Shown in pieces: positions 8,703-17,090 of a stretch of 64,000 nucleotides of DNA; position 1 is the stretch's first letter; each line of letters opens with the position of its first letter. This stretch comes from Pseudothermotoga hypogea DSM 11164 = NBRC 106472 (GTDB taxonomy: Bacteria; Thermotogota; Thermotogae; Thermotogales; DSM-5069): positions 124,001 through 188,000 of the forward strand of contig NZ_CP007141.1 in the NCBI RefSeq assembly GCF_000816145.1, read 5' to 3'. The translations under genes were made by a program, and so were the position numbers. Below the pieces are notes generated by a model. It had not been told where the DNA came from. It was given only the letters and a program-made list of their open reading frames with translations, and did not search any database.

Positions 8703-9718
8703 AGGCATTCCTCCAAAATAATTTTTGCGATCGTATCGGCAGGATTCGTTTCCTTTTCGGGCAATTTTCCTAACCCGATGGCCACCTCAATGGCTTCGAG
8801 AACCCTCCTTGGTGTTGCCTCGCTCTCTCTCACGATCACACCACGACCAATCTTCGCAACGAACTCTGCGTTTCGAACTTGATGGCCCTCAGCGGCTCCT
8901 TCCCAAGGTATGAGAACCGCTGGAACACCGTAATGGAGCAACTCGCTGATCGTCAGGGCACCCGCACGGCAAACAACGGCGATTGCGCCTCGCCAGGCCG
9001 AGGGCATGTCGTAGATGTAGTCTAAGGCAAGAACGTTGTCGAAGATCGAAAGCCTCTTGGTCCAGACAGGATCACCCGTACCATGAACAAACTTCAGGTT
9101 TTTCTCTTCTCGGTAGATCTTCTCCATGACCGTGTTGATCAGATCACTCCCCCTGCTTCCCCCGAACACCAGCACGTAACCTTCTCCAAAAACGCCACGG
9201 TTCACGTTGCTGACTCTTATCGGGTTTCCCGTAACAACTATTCTGTTTCTCACAGACCTTGGAAAGTTGATGATCGCCTCTTCGAAGCCAACAAATATTT
9301 TCTTCGCGTACCTGCTGAGCGACCTGTTCGCCAGACCTGGCACAACGTTCTGTTCCTGGATGTAAAGAGGTATTCTTTTCTTTCCGCAAACCAAACCGAG
9401 CGGGTACGACACATAACCGCCCGTGACGAGACAACAGTTCGATCCGTCGGTTTCCGAAGCTATGATACTCTTAGTCCTGAGAATTTTCAATACCCTTTTC
9501 ACGTTCGTTGGCTTGAAGATAGGTCTTTCGAGCCCTTGCACATCCAACTTCACGAGCTTGTACTCCGGATGTTCAGCAGGAACTATCTTGTTCTCGATAC
9601 CCCTCGGTGTACAGAAGTAAACCACTTTCAGCTTCACGTGTTTCGAAAGCTCCTCCAAGATGGCCAACGCAGGATACAGATGCCCACCCGTACCACCACC
9701 AGCAGCCAGAACCTTCAC
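8699..9718 (-). CDS. murG: UDP-GlcNAc:lipid I GlcNAc transferase MurG
   Basis: Peripheral membrane glycosyltransferase (GT28) that converts lipid I to lipid II on the inner face of the membrane. The first glycine-rich loop GGGTGGHLYPALA spans residues 7-19, a second (GGSRGSDLIN) is mid-protein, and the donor-binding signature CRAGALTISELLHYGVPAVLIPW is near 250-275. 339 aa is slightly shorter than the usual 350-360. GTG start at 9718 overlaps the ftsW stop as GTGA, which suggests translational coupling. It works between FtsW and MurC in both gene order and pathway. Confidence 0.96.
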   Translation of the reverse strand: MKVLAAGGGTGGHLYPALAILEELSKHVKLKVVYFCTPRGIENKIVPAEHPEYKLVKLDVQGLERPIFKPTNVKRVLKILRTKSIIASETDGSNCCLVTGGYVSYPLGLVCGKKRIPLYIQEQNVVPGLANRSLSRYAKKIFVGFEEAIINFPRSVRNRIVVTGNPIRVSNVNRGVFGEGYVLVFGGSRGSDLINTVMEKIYREEKNLKFVHGTGDPVWTKRLSIFDNVLALDYIYDMPSAWRGAIAVVCRAGALTISELLHYGVPAVLIPWEGAAEGHQVRNAEFVAKIGRGVIVRESEATPRRVLEAIEVAIGLGKLPEKETNPADTIAKIILEECL

Positions 9719-10797
9719 TTGGTCTCACTCCCGCTGGTTGCCATGTTGATCACAACACCGAGACTCGCCATCATCATAGCTAAAGAACTGCCGCCGTAAC
9801 TGACGAACGGCAGCGTCACGCCCGTGACAGGAAGCGTGCCCGAAGTTACCCCGAGGTTCACCAAGACCTGGACCATGATGAGTAAAGCGAGGCCAGAAAC
9901 GAACGCCGTGACAAACGTGTCGCTCGACGACTCCACCAGCTTGAGCATCGTCCAAACGAGCAAGAAGAACAGCAGTACCACACCCACAATGCCAATCAAG
10001 CCGAGTTCTTCGCCTATGGCAGCGAATATGAAATCAGTGACAACGGCCGGTACGGACAGCTTCACCTCGCCAAGTCCTACACCTTTGCCGAGGAAACCAC
10101 CTTCTCTGAAAGCCCTCACAGCCTGCAGAACCTGTTCGGGTAGATCCCCCGAGAAGAACGCCTTCAGTCGCGACAGTTGATAACCCTTAAGCAGAATTCC
10201 AAACTTCTCCGCTATGAAGAAGAGGAGTGCCATCGAACCGAATGTCGAAAGAAGATAGAGAAGCCTACCACCGTGCGAGTACAACATCAAAAGCACGACC
10301 AGAAGGATGATGAGTGAACTGCTCAGGTCCGGTTCGAAGGCTATCAAAAGCAGTACAGGTAATACGAGAAGCAGAGGTTTCAAAAAGCCATGGATGAAAC
10401 TGTTCAACTTCTCCCTGCGCTTTTTCATGTAAGCTGCGCAGCAAACGATCGTTGCGAACTTGGCGAACTCGGAAGGTTGAAAACTGAAACCTGGTAGCAA
10501 AATCCATCTGCGCGAGCCGGCCACGGGCGGAAGGGTGTACGGGATCAAAAGAAGAAACAACGCCAACACGTAATAGAACCAAGCGTACCTTTCGTGGTAT
10601 CTATAATCAACAAAACACGTAATGATCATCAGGACAACACCTATGGAGAGTTTTGTCACATGCGAACGAAAGATGTCGCGTGCGACACCACCGTACAGGT
10701 TCATTTGCGCGGAAACTTCAAGACTTGAGATGACTATCAACCCCACGGCGATCAGAACGGCCGTGATGATCAAAAGCGCCAAGGCGTGGCTTGGCAC
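9715..10797 (-). CDS. ftsW: SEDS-family lipid II polymerase/divisome protein FtsW
   Basis: Polytopic membrane protein of the SEDS family that polymerises glycan strands. Hydrophobic helices run through the whole 360 aa. Family marks include WILLPGFSFQPSEFAKFA, the FEPDLSSSLIILLVV segment, VTDFIFAAIGEELGLIG and, at the end, GTLPVTGVTLPFVSYGGSSL. RodA has similar motifs; the position between murD and murG is what favours FtsW. GTG start at 10797 shares one base with the murD stop (TAGTG). Confidence in the family is very high, in FtsW over RodA fairly high. Confidence 0.93.
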   Translation of the reverse strand: MPSHALALLIITAVLIAVGLIVISSLEVSAQMNLYGGVARDIFRSHVTKLSIGVVLMIITCFVDYRYHERYAWFYYVLALFLLLIPYTLPPVAGSRRWILLPGFSFQPSEFAKFATIVCCAAYMKKRREKLNSFIHGFLKPLLLVLPVLLLIAFEPDLSSSLIILLVVLLMLYSHGGRLLYLLSTFGSMALLFFIAEKFGILLKGYQLSRLKAFFSGDLPEQVLQAVRAFREGGFLGKGVGLGEVKLSVPAVVTDFIFAAIGEELGLIGIVGVVLLFFLLVWTMLKLVESSSDTFVTAFVSGLALLIMVQVLVNLGVTSGTLPVTGVTLPFVSYGGSSLAMMMASLGVVINMATSGSETK

Positions 10798-12089
10798 TAT
10801 GCGCCCTCCTTCAAAGATTCTACCACCCGGACAAAGTGTTCCCCACGCTCAGCGTAGTTCGCGTACAGATCAAAACTTGCCGCGGCAGGACTCAGCAGAA
10901 CAATATCGCCTCGACTGGCCCTCCTAAAGGCTTCGAAGACAGCTTCTTCCATGTTCTCGACGACGCGAAATGGTACGTTCGACGCCCGCAGAAGTGGGGT
11001 GATGAGGGCAGTAATTTCACCGAAGACCACAACGAACTTGACCTTTTTTTTGACCTGACCAACGAGGGCGTCGTAGTTTTCGTTCTTGCCTCTGCCCGTG
11101 AGGATCAGCACAACCTTACCGTCCTGGTAATTCTGGAGTGCGGCGATCGTCGCGGCAGCGCTCGTCGATTTGGAGTCGTCCACGAAGTGAACTTCGTCTA
11201 TGATTGCAACCAGCTGCATCCTGTGCTGCGGCGGCGTGAAGTCTTCGAGCGCTTCAAGAACCATTCTTGGTTCAAAACCGAGTGATTCCAGCACCGTGAG
11301 AACCGCCGAAAGGTTCTGCAGGTTCTGGTGGGTCTTGAGAAACCCATTTCGCAATGGATAGATCTGGCCGTGAAATTCCACTTGATGCTCGTTAACAAGA
11401 TGCATTGTGGAAAAACCGACCACGTCCGTCCATCTTTTATTGATGAATTTTCGACAGCTTTCGTGCGAGAACCTTTTTCCGGCGAACGTGAACAGTTTGA
11501 GCTTGCTTTCGACGTAGTGCTCAAAACTCGGGTGCCAATCCAGATGGTTCGGCTCTATGTTCAGGATAACTCCAACATCGATCGGCAAACTCTTTGACCA
11601 AAACAATTGGAAACTGCTGATTTCCAGCACGAGATAGTCGAGCTGTTCGTCACGAACGTTGGCGATAGGGTTTCCAATGTTACCGGCAACGATTATTCTC
11701 TTGCCAAGCTTCGTCAACACGTGCTCAAACATGTGACAGGTGGTCGTCTTGCCGTTCGTGCCTGTGACAGCCACGATGAAACCAGGCTTCTTGATATTCA
11801 ATACAACATCGAGATCTGTCAAGGTTTTCTCACGTGCCCTTGAAACGATGGGATGATCGGGCTTGACAGAAGGACTGACCACGATCCAGTCGGCTTTCAG
11901 AACACGTTCGGTGTTTCCGTTGTCTTCAAATTCAACGTGCATTTCATCAAGATCTCGCCTGTCCTGTTCGCTCAAAGCCTTTGCTTCACTAACGAAGACT
12001 CTGTGTCCCATTTCAACCAGCATTTTGCAGAGAGATCTGTTGCTGACACCGTAACCCATGAGCGCGTAGAACAGTCGTGACACCTCCAC
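10797..12089 (-). CDS. murD: UDP-N-acetylmuramoylalanine--D-glutamate ligase MurD
   Basis: Cytoplasmic ligase adding D-glutamate to UDP-MurNAc-Ala. N-terminal GYGVSNRSL binds the UDP moiety. The P-loop VTGTNGKTTTC is near residues 108-118, followed by LEISSFQL, LNIEPNHLDWH and PPQHRMQLV. The end SPAAASFDLYANYAERGEHF is characteristic. First gene of the murD-ftsW-murG-murC operon. The start is unusual: the open frame reaches GTG 12089, but that GTG is part of the GGAGGTG binding site itself. A CTG at 12074 lies 6 bases after this site and its product would align with the N-terminus of the T. maritima enzyme as I remember it. The extent given is the longer one; the shorter protein would be 425 aa. 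Confidence 0.95.
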   Translation of the reverse strand: MEVSRLFYALMGYGVSNRSLCKMLVEMGHRVFVSEAKALSEQDRRDLDEMHVEFEDNGNTERVLKADWIVVSPSVKPDHPIVSRAREKTLTDLDVVLNIKKPGFIVAVTGTNGKTTTCHMFEHVLTKLGKRIIVAGNIGNPIANVRDEQLDYLVLEISSFQLFWSKSLPIDVGVILNIEPNHLDWHPSFEHYVESKLKLFTFAGKRFSHESCRKFINKRWTDVVGFSTMHLVNEHQVEFHGQIYPLRNGFLKTHQNLQNLSAVLTVLESLGFEPRMVLEALEDFTPPQHRMQLVAIIDEVHFVDDSKSTSAAATIAALQNYQDGKVVLILTGRGKNENYDALVGQVKKKVKFVVVFGEITALITPLLRASNVPFRVVENMEEAVFEAFRRASRGDIVLLSPAAASFDLYANYAERGEHFVRVVESLKEGA

Positions 12090-12094
12090 GTTGA

Positions 12095-12100
12095 ATTATA
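12095..12100 (-). promoter_or_regulatory. Probable -10 box of the murD operon
   Basis: A perfect TATAAT reads on the minus strand just upstream of murD. The matching -35 position (17-base spacing, 12118-12123) reads TCGATT and is poor. Transcription would start near 12091-12089, giving a very short leader that consists of little more than the GGAGGTG binding site. Confidence 0.55.
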
Positions 12101-12166
12101 CTTCTCAGCTGGCAAAAAATCGAGACTTTGCGCTGGAAAGCAATAATTTACCACTGATTAATCTTT

Positions 12167-12196
12167 TTGCCAGATCTTAAACGCTGCGTCTATAAT
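12167..12196 (+). promoter_or_regulatory. Promoter of the eda-tctCBA unit
   Basis: TTGCCA at 12167-12172 and TATAAT at 12191-12196 are separated by 18 bases, close to the vegetative sigma consensus. The expected start is near 12203, about 20 bases ahead of the aldolase start codon. It faces away from the murD promoter in the same 133-base gap. I saw no clear palindromic operator. Confidence 0.75.
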
Positions 12197-12222
12197 ATTC
12201 GTTGTGGAGAGGAGGGTGCGTT

Positions 12223-12858
12223 ATGAACAGTATCGTTGAGAAAATCATCGAGAGTGGTATAGTAGCGGTCATCAGGGTGGACAGTCCTGCCAGGGCGATC
12301 GAAGTTTGCAGAGCGTGCAAGGAAGGCGGAATCGTTGCCATCGAAGTGACCTTCAGTGTTCCCAGAGCCGTTGAAGTCATCAGTCAGCTTTCGAAAGAGT
12401 TGGGTGATGAGATCTTGCTCGGTGCAGGTACGGTCCTCGATCCTTACACTGCAAAGATCGCGATCGAGGCTGGTGCAAGGTACATCGTGGCTCCCAACCT
12501 GTCCGAAGAAACTGCGTTGTTGTGCAACAAACATCGCATACCTTATATCCCGGGTGCACTCACACCGACTGAGATCGTCAAGGCACTCGAGGTCGGCTGT
12601 GAGTTGATCAAATTGTTCCCAGCTTCCGCAGTCGGACCGAGTTACATCAAGGCCATTCATGGTCCTCTCCCACAGGCGAAACTCATGCCAACAGGTGGTG
12701 TAGAGCTTGAAAACGTCAAGGAATGGATCAAAGCAGGAGCAGCTGCAGTTGGTGTGGGCGGAGGATTGACGAAGGGAAGTAAGGAAGAGATCACAGACAG
12801 GGCGAGACGTTTTGTGGAACTCATCAAGCAAGCCAGAAGTGAAATAGCCGGGAGGTGA
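12223..12858 (+). CDS. eda: 2-keto-3-deoxy-6-phosphogluconate (KDPG) aldolase
   Basis: Class I aldolase that splits KDPG into pyruvate and glyceraldehyde 3-phosphate, the last step of the Entner-Doudoroff route and of hexuronate breakdown. The Schiff-base lysine is K129 in ELIKLFPAS, the catalytic glutamate is E41 in AIEVTFS, and the phosphate-binding GAGTVLD and PTGGV motifs are present. ATG 12223 is chosen because GAGAGGAGGG lies 7-8 bases upstream; a GTG at 12202 would precede the binding site. The protein is 211 aa, normal length. It heads an operon with a tripartite tricarboxylate transporter, with a 4-base to few-base junction, which links the imported compound to KDPG or a related keto-deoxy acid (for example 2-keto-4-hydroxyglutarate). 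Confidence 0.93.
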   Translation: MNSIVEKIIESGIVAVIRVDSPARAIEVCRACKEGGIVAIEVTFSVPRAVEVISQLSKELGDEILLGAGTVLDPYTAKIAIEAGARYIVAPNLSEETALLCNKHRIPYIPGALTPTEIVKALEVGCELIKLFPASAVGPSYIKAIHGPLPQAKLMPTGGVELENVKEWIKAGAAAVGVGGGLTKGSKEEITDRARRFVELIKQARSEIAGR

Positions 12859-12863
12859 GTGTG

Positions 12864-13820
12864 GTGAGAAGAGCGCTGCTTTTGGTGTTGCTGACAGCCG
12901 TTATGCTCTCAGTCTTCGCAGCGAATTATCCACGAAAACCTGTCACGATAATCTGTCCATGGGGTGCTGGTGGAGGAACTGACAGATTGGCGAGGTTCCT
13001 CGCAGATGAACTATCGAAGAAACTTAGTCAACCCTTCACCGTTGTGAACAGAACCGGTGGGGGAGGAGCTGTGGGTCATGCCGCAGGTGCCTACGCCGCA
13101 CCGGATGGTTACACTCTGACACTGGTGACACTCGAGATTGCAACGATGCACTGGATGGGTCTGACCGAGCTGACCTTCGAAGCCTTCGATTACATCGCAC
13201 AGGTGAATGAAGATCCTGCGGGAGTCATCGTCAAGGCCGACGCACCATGGAAAACGTTGCACGATCTGTTGAAGGATATCAAGGCGAACCCTGGCAAGTA
13301 TCTCTTCTCCGGTACCGCGGCTGGAGGCATATGGGACCTCGCCAGGATAGGCATGCTCGACGCCGCTGGAATCTCTCCGGACGCAGTCACGTGGGTACCG
13401 ACGACGGGAGCCGCGCAAGGTTTGGTTGAACTGCTCGGAGGACACGTACACGTTGTGACGTGTTCCATAGCCGAGGCAGTGTCTCAAATTCAGAGCGGTC
13501 AAGCTCGGGCGCTTGCCGTGATGGCGGACGAGCGTCACCCCATGTTCCCAGATGTACCAACTTTGAAAGAACTCGGCATAAACTGGACCGCCGGTACGTG
13601 GAGAGGCATCGCGGTACCGAAAGGAACACCCAGCGAGATCAAGAAAATTCTTGAAGATGCCATAATCGAGATAGCGAACAGCGAATCTTTCAAAAATTTC
13701 ATGCAGACGAACGGGTTCGGCATAAAGATCAGAAGAGGCCAGGAGTTCTACGAATTCGTCAAACAGCAGGACCAAGCCTGGAAAAAAGTGCTCGAACTTG
13801 GAGGGTACTTGCAAAAATGA
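12864..13820 (+). CDS. Tripartite tricarboxylate transporter substrate-binding protein, TctC family
   Basis: Periplasmic binding protein of the TTT (Tct) secondary transporter. Signal peptide at about residues 1-20 (RRALLLVLLTAVMLSVFA). The mature start has the family hallmark YPRKPVTIICPWGAGGGTD with the glycine loop that binds a carboxylate. The central region GHAAGAYAAPDGYTL and ALAVMADERHPMFPDVPTL are typical Bug/TctC signatures. Three in-frame GTGs (12855, 12861, 12864) follow GGGAGGTG; 12864 has the best spacing and gives 318 aa. The gene follows eda nearly without gap and is followed by a hairpin and then the two membrane subunits. The ligand is an organic or sugar acid, exact identity not readable. 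Confidence 0.94.
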   Translation: MRRALLLVLLTAVMLSVFAANYPRKPVTIICPWGAGGGTDRLARFLADELSKKLSQPFTVVNRTGGGGAVGHAAGAYAAPDGYTLTLVTLEIATMHWMGLTELTFEAFDYIAQVNEDPAGVIVKADAPWKTLHDLLKDIKANPGKYLFSGTAAGGIWDLARIGMLDAAGISPDAVTWVPTTGAAQGLVELLGGHVHVVTCSIAEAVSQIQSGQARALAVMADERHPMFPDVPTLKELGINWTAGTWRGIAVPKGTPSEIKKILEDAIIEIANSESFKNFMQTNGFGIKIRRGQEFYEFVKQQDQAWKKVLELGGYLQK

Positions 13821-13821
13821 C

Positions 13822-13847
13822 AGCGATGGCCCTCAAGGGCCATCGCT
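13822..13847 (+). promoter_or_regulatory. Intercistronic hairpin between tctC and tctB
   Basis: An 11-base-pair perfect stem (arms 13822-13832 and 13837-13847, AGCGATGGCCC and its complement) closes a TCAA loop two bases after the tctC stop. The bases after it, TCTTTGAGG, contain only a short T-run. It may be a leaky terminator or an RNA stabiliser giving more binding protein than membrane subunits. Confidence 0.75.
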
Positions 13848-13867
13848 TCTTTGAGGGGTAGGTGAAG

Positions 13868-14344
13868 ATGTCGATCGCCGATTTGATCTTGGGATTCGTG
13901 TTGGTCTTCATCTCTTTCTTCGTGCTGTTGTACAGTCGAAAGTTCCCGCGTTTCGTGGTGAGAGGGGTTCGCTTACCTGGTCCCAGTTTTTTTCCACGCA
14001 TTCTTGCGGTGCTGTTGTTGATCTTCGCTGCCTACATGTTCGTGGAGTATTTCCTTCTCCGAAAGAGGAAAACCTCCGACGAGAAATATCCTGTTGATGC
14101 AAAGAGCCTTTTGAACCTTCTTTGGATTTCTCTCATGGTTCTTTTCTTCTTTCCGCTGGCCAACTTGATAGGAACGTTCGTTGCCTTGATCACGCTGTCG
14201 TTCCTTTTGATGGTCGTGTTGAAATCGAAATGGTATGAGGCTTTGGTCTTCTCACTCAGCGTGTCTTTGATCGTTCATCTCGTTTTCAGTGTCGTCTTCA
14301 AGATCCCATTGCCTGTGGGAGTTCTTTTCGCAAAGCTGAGGTGA
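13868..14344 (+). CDS. Tripartite tricarboxylate transporter small membrane subunit, TctB family
   Basis: Small subunit of the transporter, about 158 aa with four predicted membrane helices (about residues 5-25, 38-60, 78-100 and 110-150). The pattern of an N-terminal helix followed by FPRFVVRGVRLPGPSFFPRILAVLL is typical of TctB. The start is ATG 13868 with GAGGGGTAGG upstream; GTG 13862 is an alternative two codons earlier. Sequence conservation in this family is low, so the position between tctC and tctA is a large part of the evidence. Confidence 0.88.
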   Translation: MSIADLILGFVLVFISFFVLLYSRKFPRFVVRGVRLPGPSFFPRILAVLLLIFAAYMFVEYFLLRKRKTSDEKYPVDAKSLLNLLWISLMVLFFFPLANLIGTFVALITLSFLLMVVLKSKWYEALVFSLSVSLIVHLVFSVVFKIPLPVGVLFAKLR

Positions 14345-14349
14345 AACAG

Positions 14350-15819
14350 ATGCAGCTCTTCACCGTGTTGAAACCAGATGTGTTGTTTCCTCTGTTGCTG
14401 TCCATGTTCTTCGGGATCTTCGTTGGAGCCATACCAGGCCTGACCGCAACGATGGCCGTGGCTCTCATCATACCCGTAACCTACTACATGAAGCCGATCG
14501 CGGGGCTCGCCATGGTCTTGGGAGTTTCCTTCACCGCCATCTTCGCCGGTGACATACCCGCCACCTTCTTGAGGATTCCGGGCACTCCTGCGTCCGGTGC
14601 GGCGATCCTCGATGGTTTTGAACTGAGTAAGAAGGGGAAAGGATCGCTGGCGCTCATGCTCGATCTTTTTTGTTCCGCACTTGGGGGTTTGATAGGTGTT
14701 ATCATACTCATAACGGTTTCGCCACCACTGGCGAAATTCGCTTTGAAGTTCACGCACTTCGAGTACTTTTGGCTCGGTATCTTCGGACTCAGCATGGCTG
14801 CCGTTTTGAGCAGGGGCAACACCGTCAAGGGATTGATGTCGGCCACACTCGGTTTGTTGATCTCCACGATCGGCATAGACGTGACCACAGGTTATCCGAG
14901 GTTCACCTTCGGTGTCACGGATTTGATGGACGGTGTGAGTTTCATACCTGCGATGATCGGTTTGTTTGGACTTTCAGAAGTCTTCAAGAGAGTCACCGAA
15001 AAGAGTCAGCTCCAACTGTCCGCGGTCTCGGAAGTGGTGAAGCCGAATCTAAAAGAGACATTCAAACACATATGGAAGCACAAGTTCACACTCATCCGTG
15101 GTGCTCTGATAGGCACCTTCATAGGCGCCTTACCGGGTGCCGGTGCGGACGTTGCGGCGTGGGTTTCGTACGGCGTCGAAAAGAACGTGTCGAAAGACGA
15201 AGAACTGGGTATGGGCAGCGTGCGCGGTGTCATCGCTCCTACGAGCGCAAACAACGCAGCAATTGGAGGAACCTGGATTCCTGCACTCGTGTTTGGTCTG
15301 CCCGGTGACTCGATCACCGCGATCGTTCTTGGTGCGATGCTCATGTACGGTCTCAGGCCAGGTCCGATGATCTTCACCCAGTCCAAAGACCTCGTCACAC
15401 AGCTTTTCACAGTCGCAGTCTTGATACAGATTCTGTTGCTACCGATAGGCTGGCTTGGGATAAAAGCTTTTTCACTCTTCGTGAAGCTCAAAACCAGCCT
15501 CGTGATGGTCGCGGTGACGGTTTTCTGCATCATAGGTTCTTACGCTCTGAGGAACAGCGTCTTCGACGTTTATGTGATGTTCGTCTTCGGTCTCATAGGT
15601 TATGCCTTCGAAAAGTTGAGAATCCCCCTTGCGCCAATGATTTTGGGTTTGATCCTTGGCAGGACAGTCGAAGACAATCTGAGGGTTGGTCTGATCAAGA
15701 CGAAGGGAAGCTTCCTTCCGTTCTTGAGTCGCCCCATATCACTAATGCTGTTCGTGATGATAGTTCTGGTGTTGATCGTTCCACCGTTGACAAAAATCCT
15801 TTCGAGGAAGAAAGTATAA
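14350..15819 (+). CDS. Tripartite tricarboxylate transporter large membrane subunit, TctA family
   Basis: The main permease of the TTT system, with 10-12 helices over 489 aa. Diagnostic motifs are FFGIFVGAIPGLTATMAVALIIPVTY near the start, and the second copy GTFIGALPGAGADVAAWVSYG near residue 260, which reflects the internal duplication known in this family. Others are GDIPATFLRIPGTPASGAAILDG and WIPALVFGLPGDSITAIVLGAML. ATG 14350 is well spaced from GAGGTG, which overlaps the tctB stop; GTG 14341 would overlap that stop by 4 bases. Import is driven by an ion gradient, not ATP (family knowledge). Confidence 0.95.
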   Translation: MQLFTVLKPDVLFPLLLSMFFGIFVGAIPGLTATMAVALIIPVTYYMKPIAGLAMVLGVSFTAIFAGDIPATFLRIPGTPASGAAILDGFELSKKGKGSLALMLDLFCSALGGLIGVIILITVSPPLAKFALKFTHFEYFWLGIFGLSMAAVLSRGNTVKGLMSATLGLLISTIGIDVTTGYPRFTFGVTDLMDGVSFIPAMIGLFGLSEVFKRVTEKSQLQLSAVSEVVKPNLKETFKHIWKHKFTLIRGALIGTFIGALPGAGADVAAWVSYGVEKNVSKDEELGMGSVRGVIAPTSANNAAIGGTWIPALVFGLPGDSITAIVLGAMLMYGLRPGPMIFTQSKDLVTQLFTVAVLIQILLLPIGWLGIKAFSLFVKLKTSLVMVAVTVFCIIGSYALRNSVFDVYVMFVFGLIGYAFEKLRIPLAPMILGLILGRTVEDNLRVGLIKTKGSFLPFLSRPISLMLFVMIVLVLIVPPLTKILSRKKV

Positions 15820-15840
15820 TTTTTAGCGGAGGGAGATTTG

Positions 15841-17061
15841 TTGAAGACGGCCGCCGTCTTGACGATAGGCAGCGAAATCGTTGAAGGCATCATTCTCAAC
15901 ACGAATGCCCAGTACATCTGTCAAAGGCTTGCTGAGAACGGTTACAGGGTGAACAGAGTGGTCAGCGTGGACGACGAGGAAGATTCCATCAAAGGAGAGG
16001 TTCAACGTTTGCTTGCTTCTTGCGATGTGCTCGTGTTGTGCGGAGGTCTGGGGCCGACCGAAGACGACAAGACGCGTGAGGCGGTTGCCAAGGCGTTGTC
16101 ACGAAGGTTGATTCTGGACGAGAGTATCAGAGAGAAAATCCACGAAAGAGTTTCACGATATTACAATAATCTTCCCAGGAACTTGGACAAGCAAGCTTTT
16201 GTCATCGAGAACGCGCAGATCGTTCCAAACCCTGTAGGCACGGCACCCGGTCAGTTGATCGATTTTGAAGGCAAGAAGATCGTGCTCTTGCCGGGACCTC
16301 CACAAGAGATGAGGCCGATGTTGGACAGCGTGCTTGAGAAGCTGAAAACAGAACAAGATTTCAAAACTATCAAGATGCTCTTCTTCGCCGTGCCTGAGTC
16401 AGTTTTGGACCAGTTCATGACAGACACCTCGGTGAAGGGTTGTGTGAAGATCGCCACACAGGCATCTTTCAGTGAAGGCGTGTGGGTGAGGCTCACGGCG
16501 CCTCTGGATTGTTTTGCTGAAGCTGAGAATCTTGCGCAGAGACTCGTTGAGAAGTTCCAACGTAACTTCGTAGGTTACGGTGACACGAGTGTTGAAAGGG
16601 CGCTGTTCGAGGAACTGGAAAAAAGGAACCTCACGTTCTCAGTTGCAGAATCTTGTACCGGTGGGCTTGTCAGCGCCAAGATCGTGTCGGTTTCTGGGGC
16701 TTCGAGAGTCTTCGTTGGGGGTGTCGTTGCGTACGACAACAGTGTGAAAATGAGGATACTCAACGTTCGAGAGGAAACGCTGAAACGCTTTGGAGCGGTG
16801 AGCGAGCAGTGTGTTGTTGAAATGGCTCATGGAATCAAGGAGCTGACCCGCAGCGATTTAGCTGTTTCCGTTTCCGGTATCGCTGGACCAACGGGGGGCA
16901 CTCAGGAAAAGCCCGTTGGCACGGCGTACTTCTGCGTCACGGACGGTAAGAGAGACAGCGTCGAAAAAATCTTCTATCCACAAGAAAGAAACATCTTCAG
17001 ATCGAGGATCGCCACGCACGCTTTGTATTTGTTGTTGATCCGCTTGCGTGGTATGATATAG
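15841..17061 (+). CDS. cinA: CinA-like protein (MoCF domain plus nicotinamide-nucleotide amidase domain)
   Basis: Two-domain enzyme. The N-terminal competence/damage-inducible (MoCF) domain opens with KTAAVLTIGSEIVEG and has LVLCGGLGPTEDDKTREAVA, the ADP-ribose pyrophosphatase part. The C-terminal PncC domain, from about residue 250, has SVAESCTGGLVSAKIVSVSGASRVF and SGIAGPTGGTQEKPVGTAYF and deamidates nicotinamide mononucleotide for NAD salvage. TTG 15841 is preferred as start: GGAGGGAG ends 5 bases before it, and the product begins like its homologues; TTG 15838 is one codon earlier. 406 aa, normal. It follows tctA by 21 bases but is probably functionally separate, and the cheA promoter lies at its 3' end. 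Confidence 0.95.
   Translation: MKTAAVLTIGSEIVEGIILNTNAQYICQRLAENGYRVNRVVSVDDEEDSIKGEVQRLLASCDVLVLCGGLGPTEDDKTREAVAKALSRRLILDESIREKIHERVSRYYNNLPRNLDKQAFVIENAQIVPNPVGTAPGQLIDFEGKKIVLLPGPPQEMRPMLDSVLEKLKTEQDFKTIKMLFFAVPESVLDQFMTDTSVKGCVKIATQASFSEGVWVRLTAPLDCFAEAENLAQRLVEKFQRNFVGYGDTSVERALFEELEKRNLTFSVAESCTGGLVSAKIVSVSGASRVFVGGVVAYDNSVKMRILNVREETLKRFGAVSEQCVVEMAHGIKELTRSDLAVSVSGIAGPTGGTQEKPVGTAYFCVTDGKRDSVEKIFYPQERNIFRSRIATHALYLLLIRLRGMI
17029..17057 (+). promoter_or_regulatory. Possible promoter ahead of cheA
   Basis: TATGAT at 17052-17057 with TTGTTG 17 bases before it (17029-17034), inside the last codons of cinA. The -35 matches only in TTG. Transcription would start about 26 bases before the cheA ATG. 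No flagellar (sigma-28) box was clear here. Confidence 0.4.
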
Positions 17062-17090
17062 TTTGACAAAGCCAGCCAGGAGGAATCCGT

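Noticed and set aside
15787-15820. TTGACA and TATAAT ahead of cinA
   Set aside because: The spacing is 22 bases and the boxes lie within tctA codons; too long for a normal promoter.
17063-17068. TTGACA ahead of cheA
   Set aside because: No -10 at the proper distance; it would fall on the cheA start codon.
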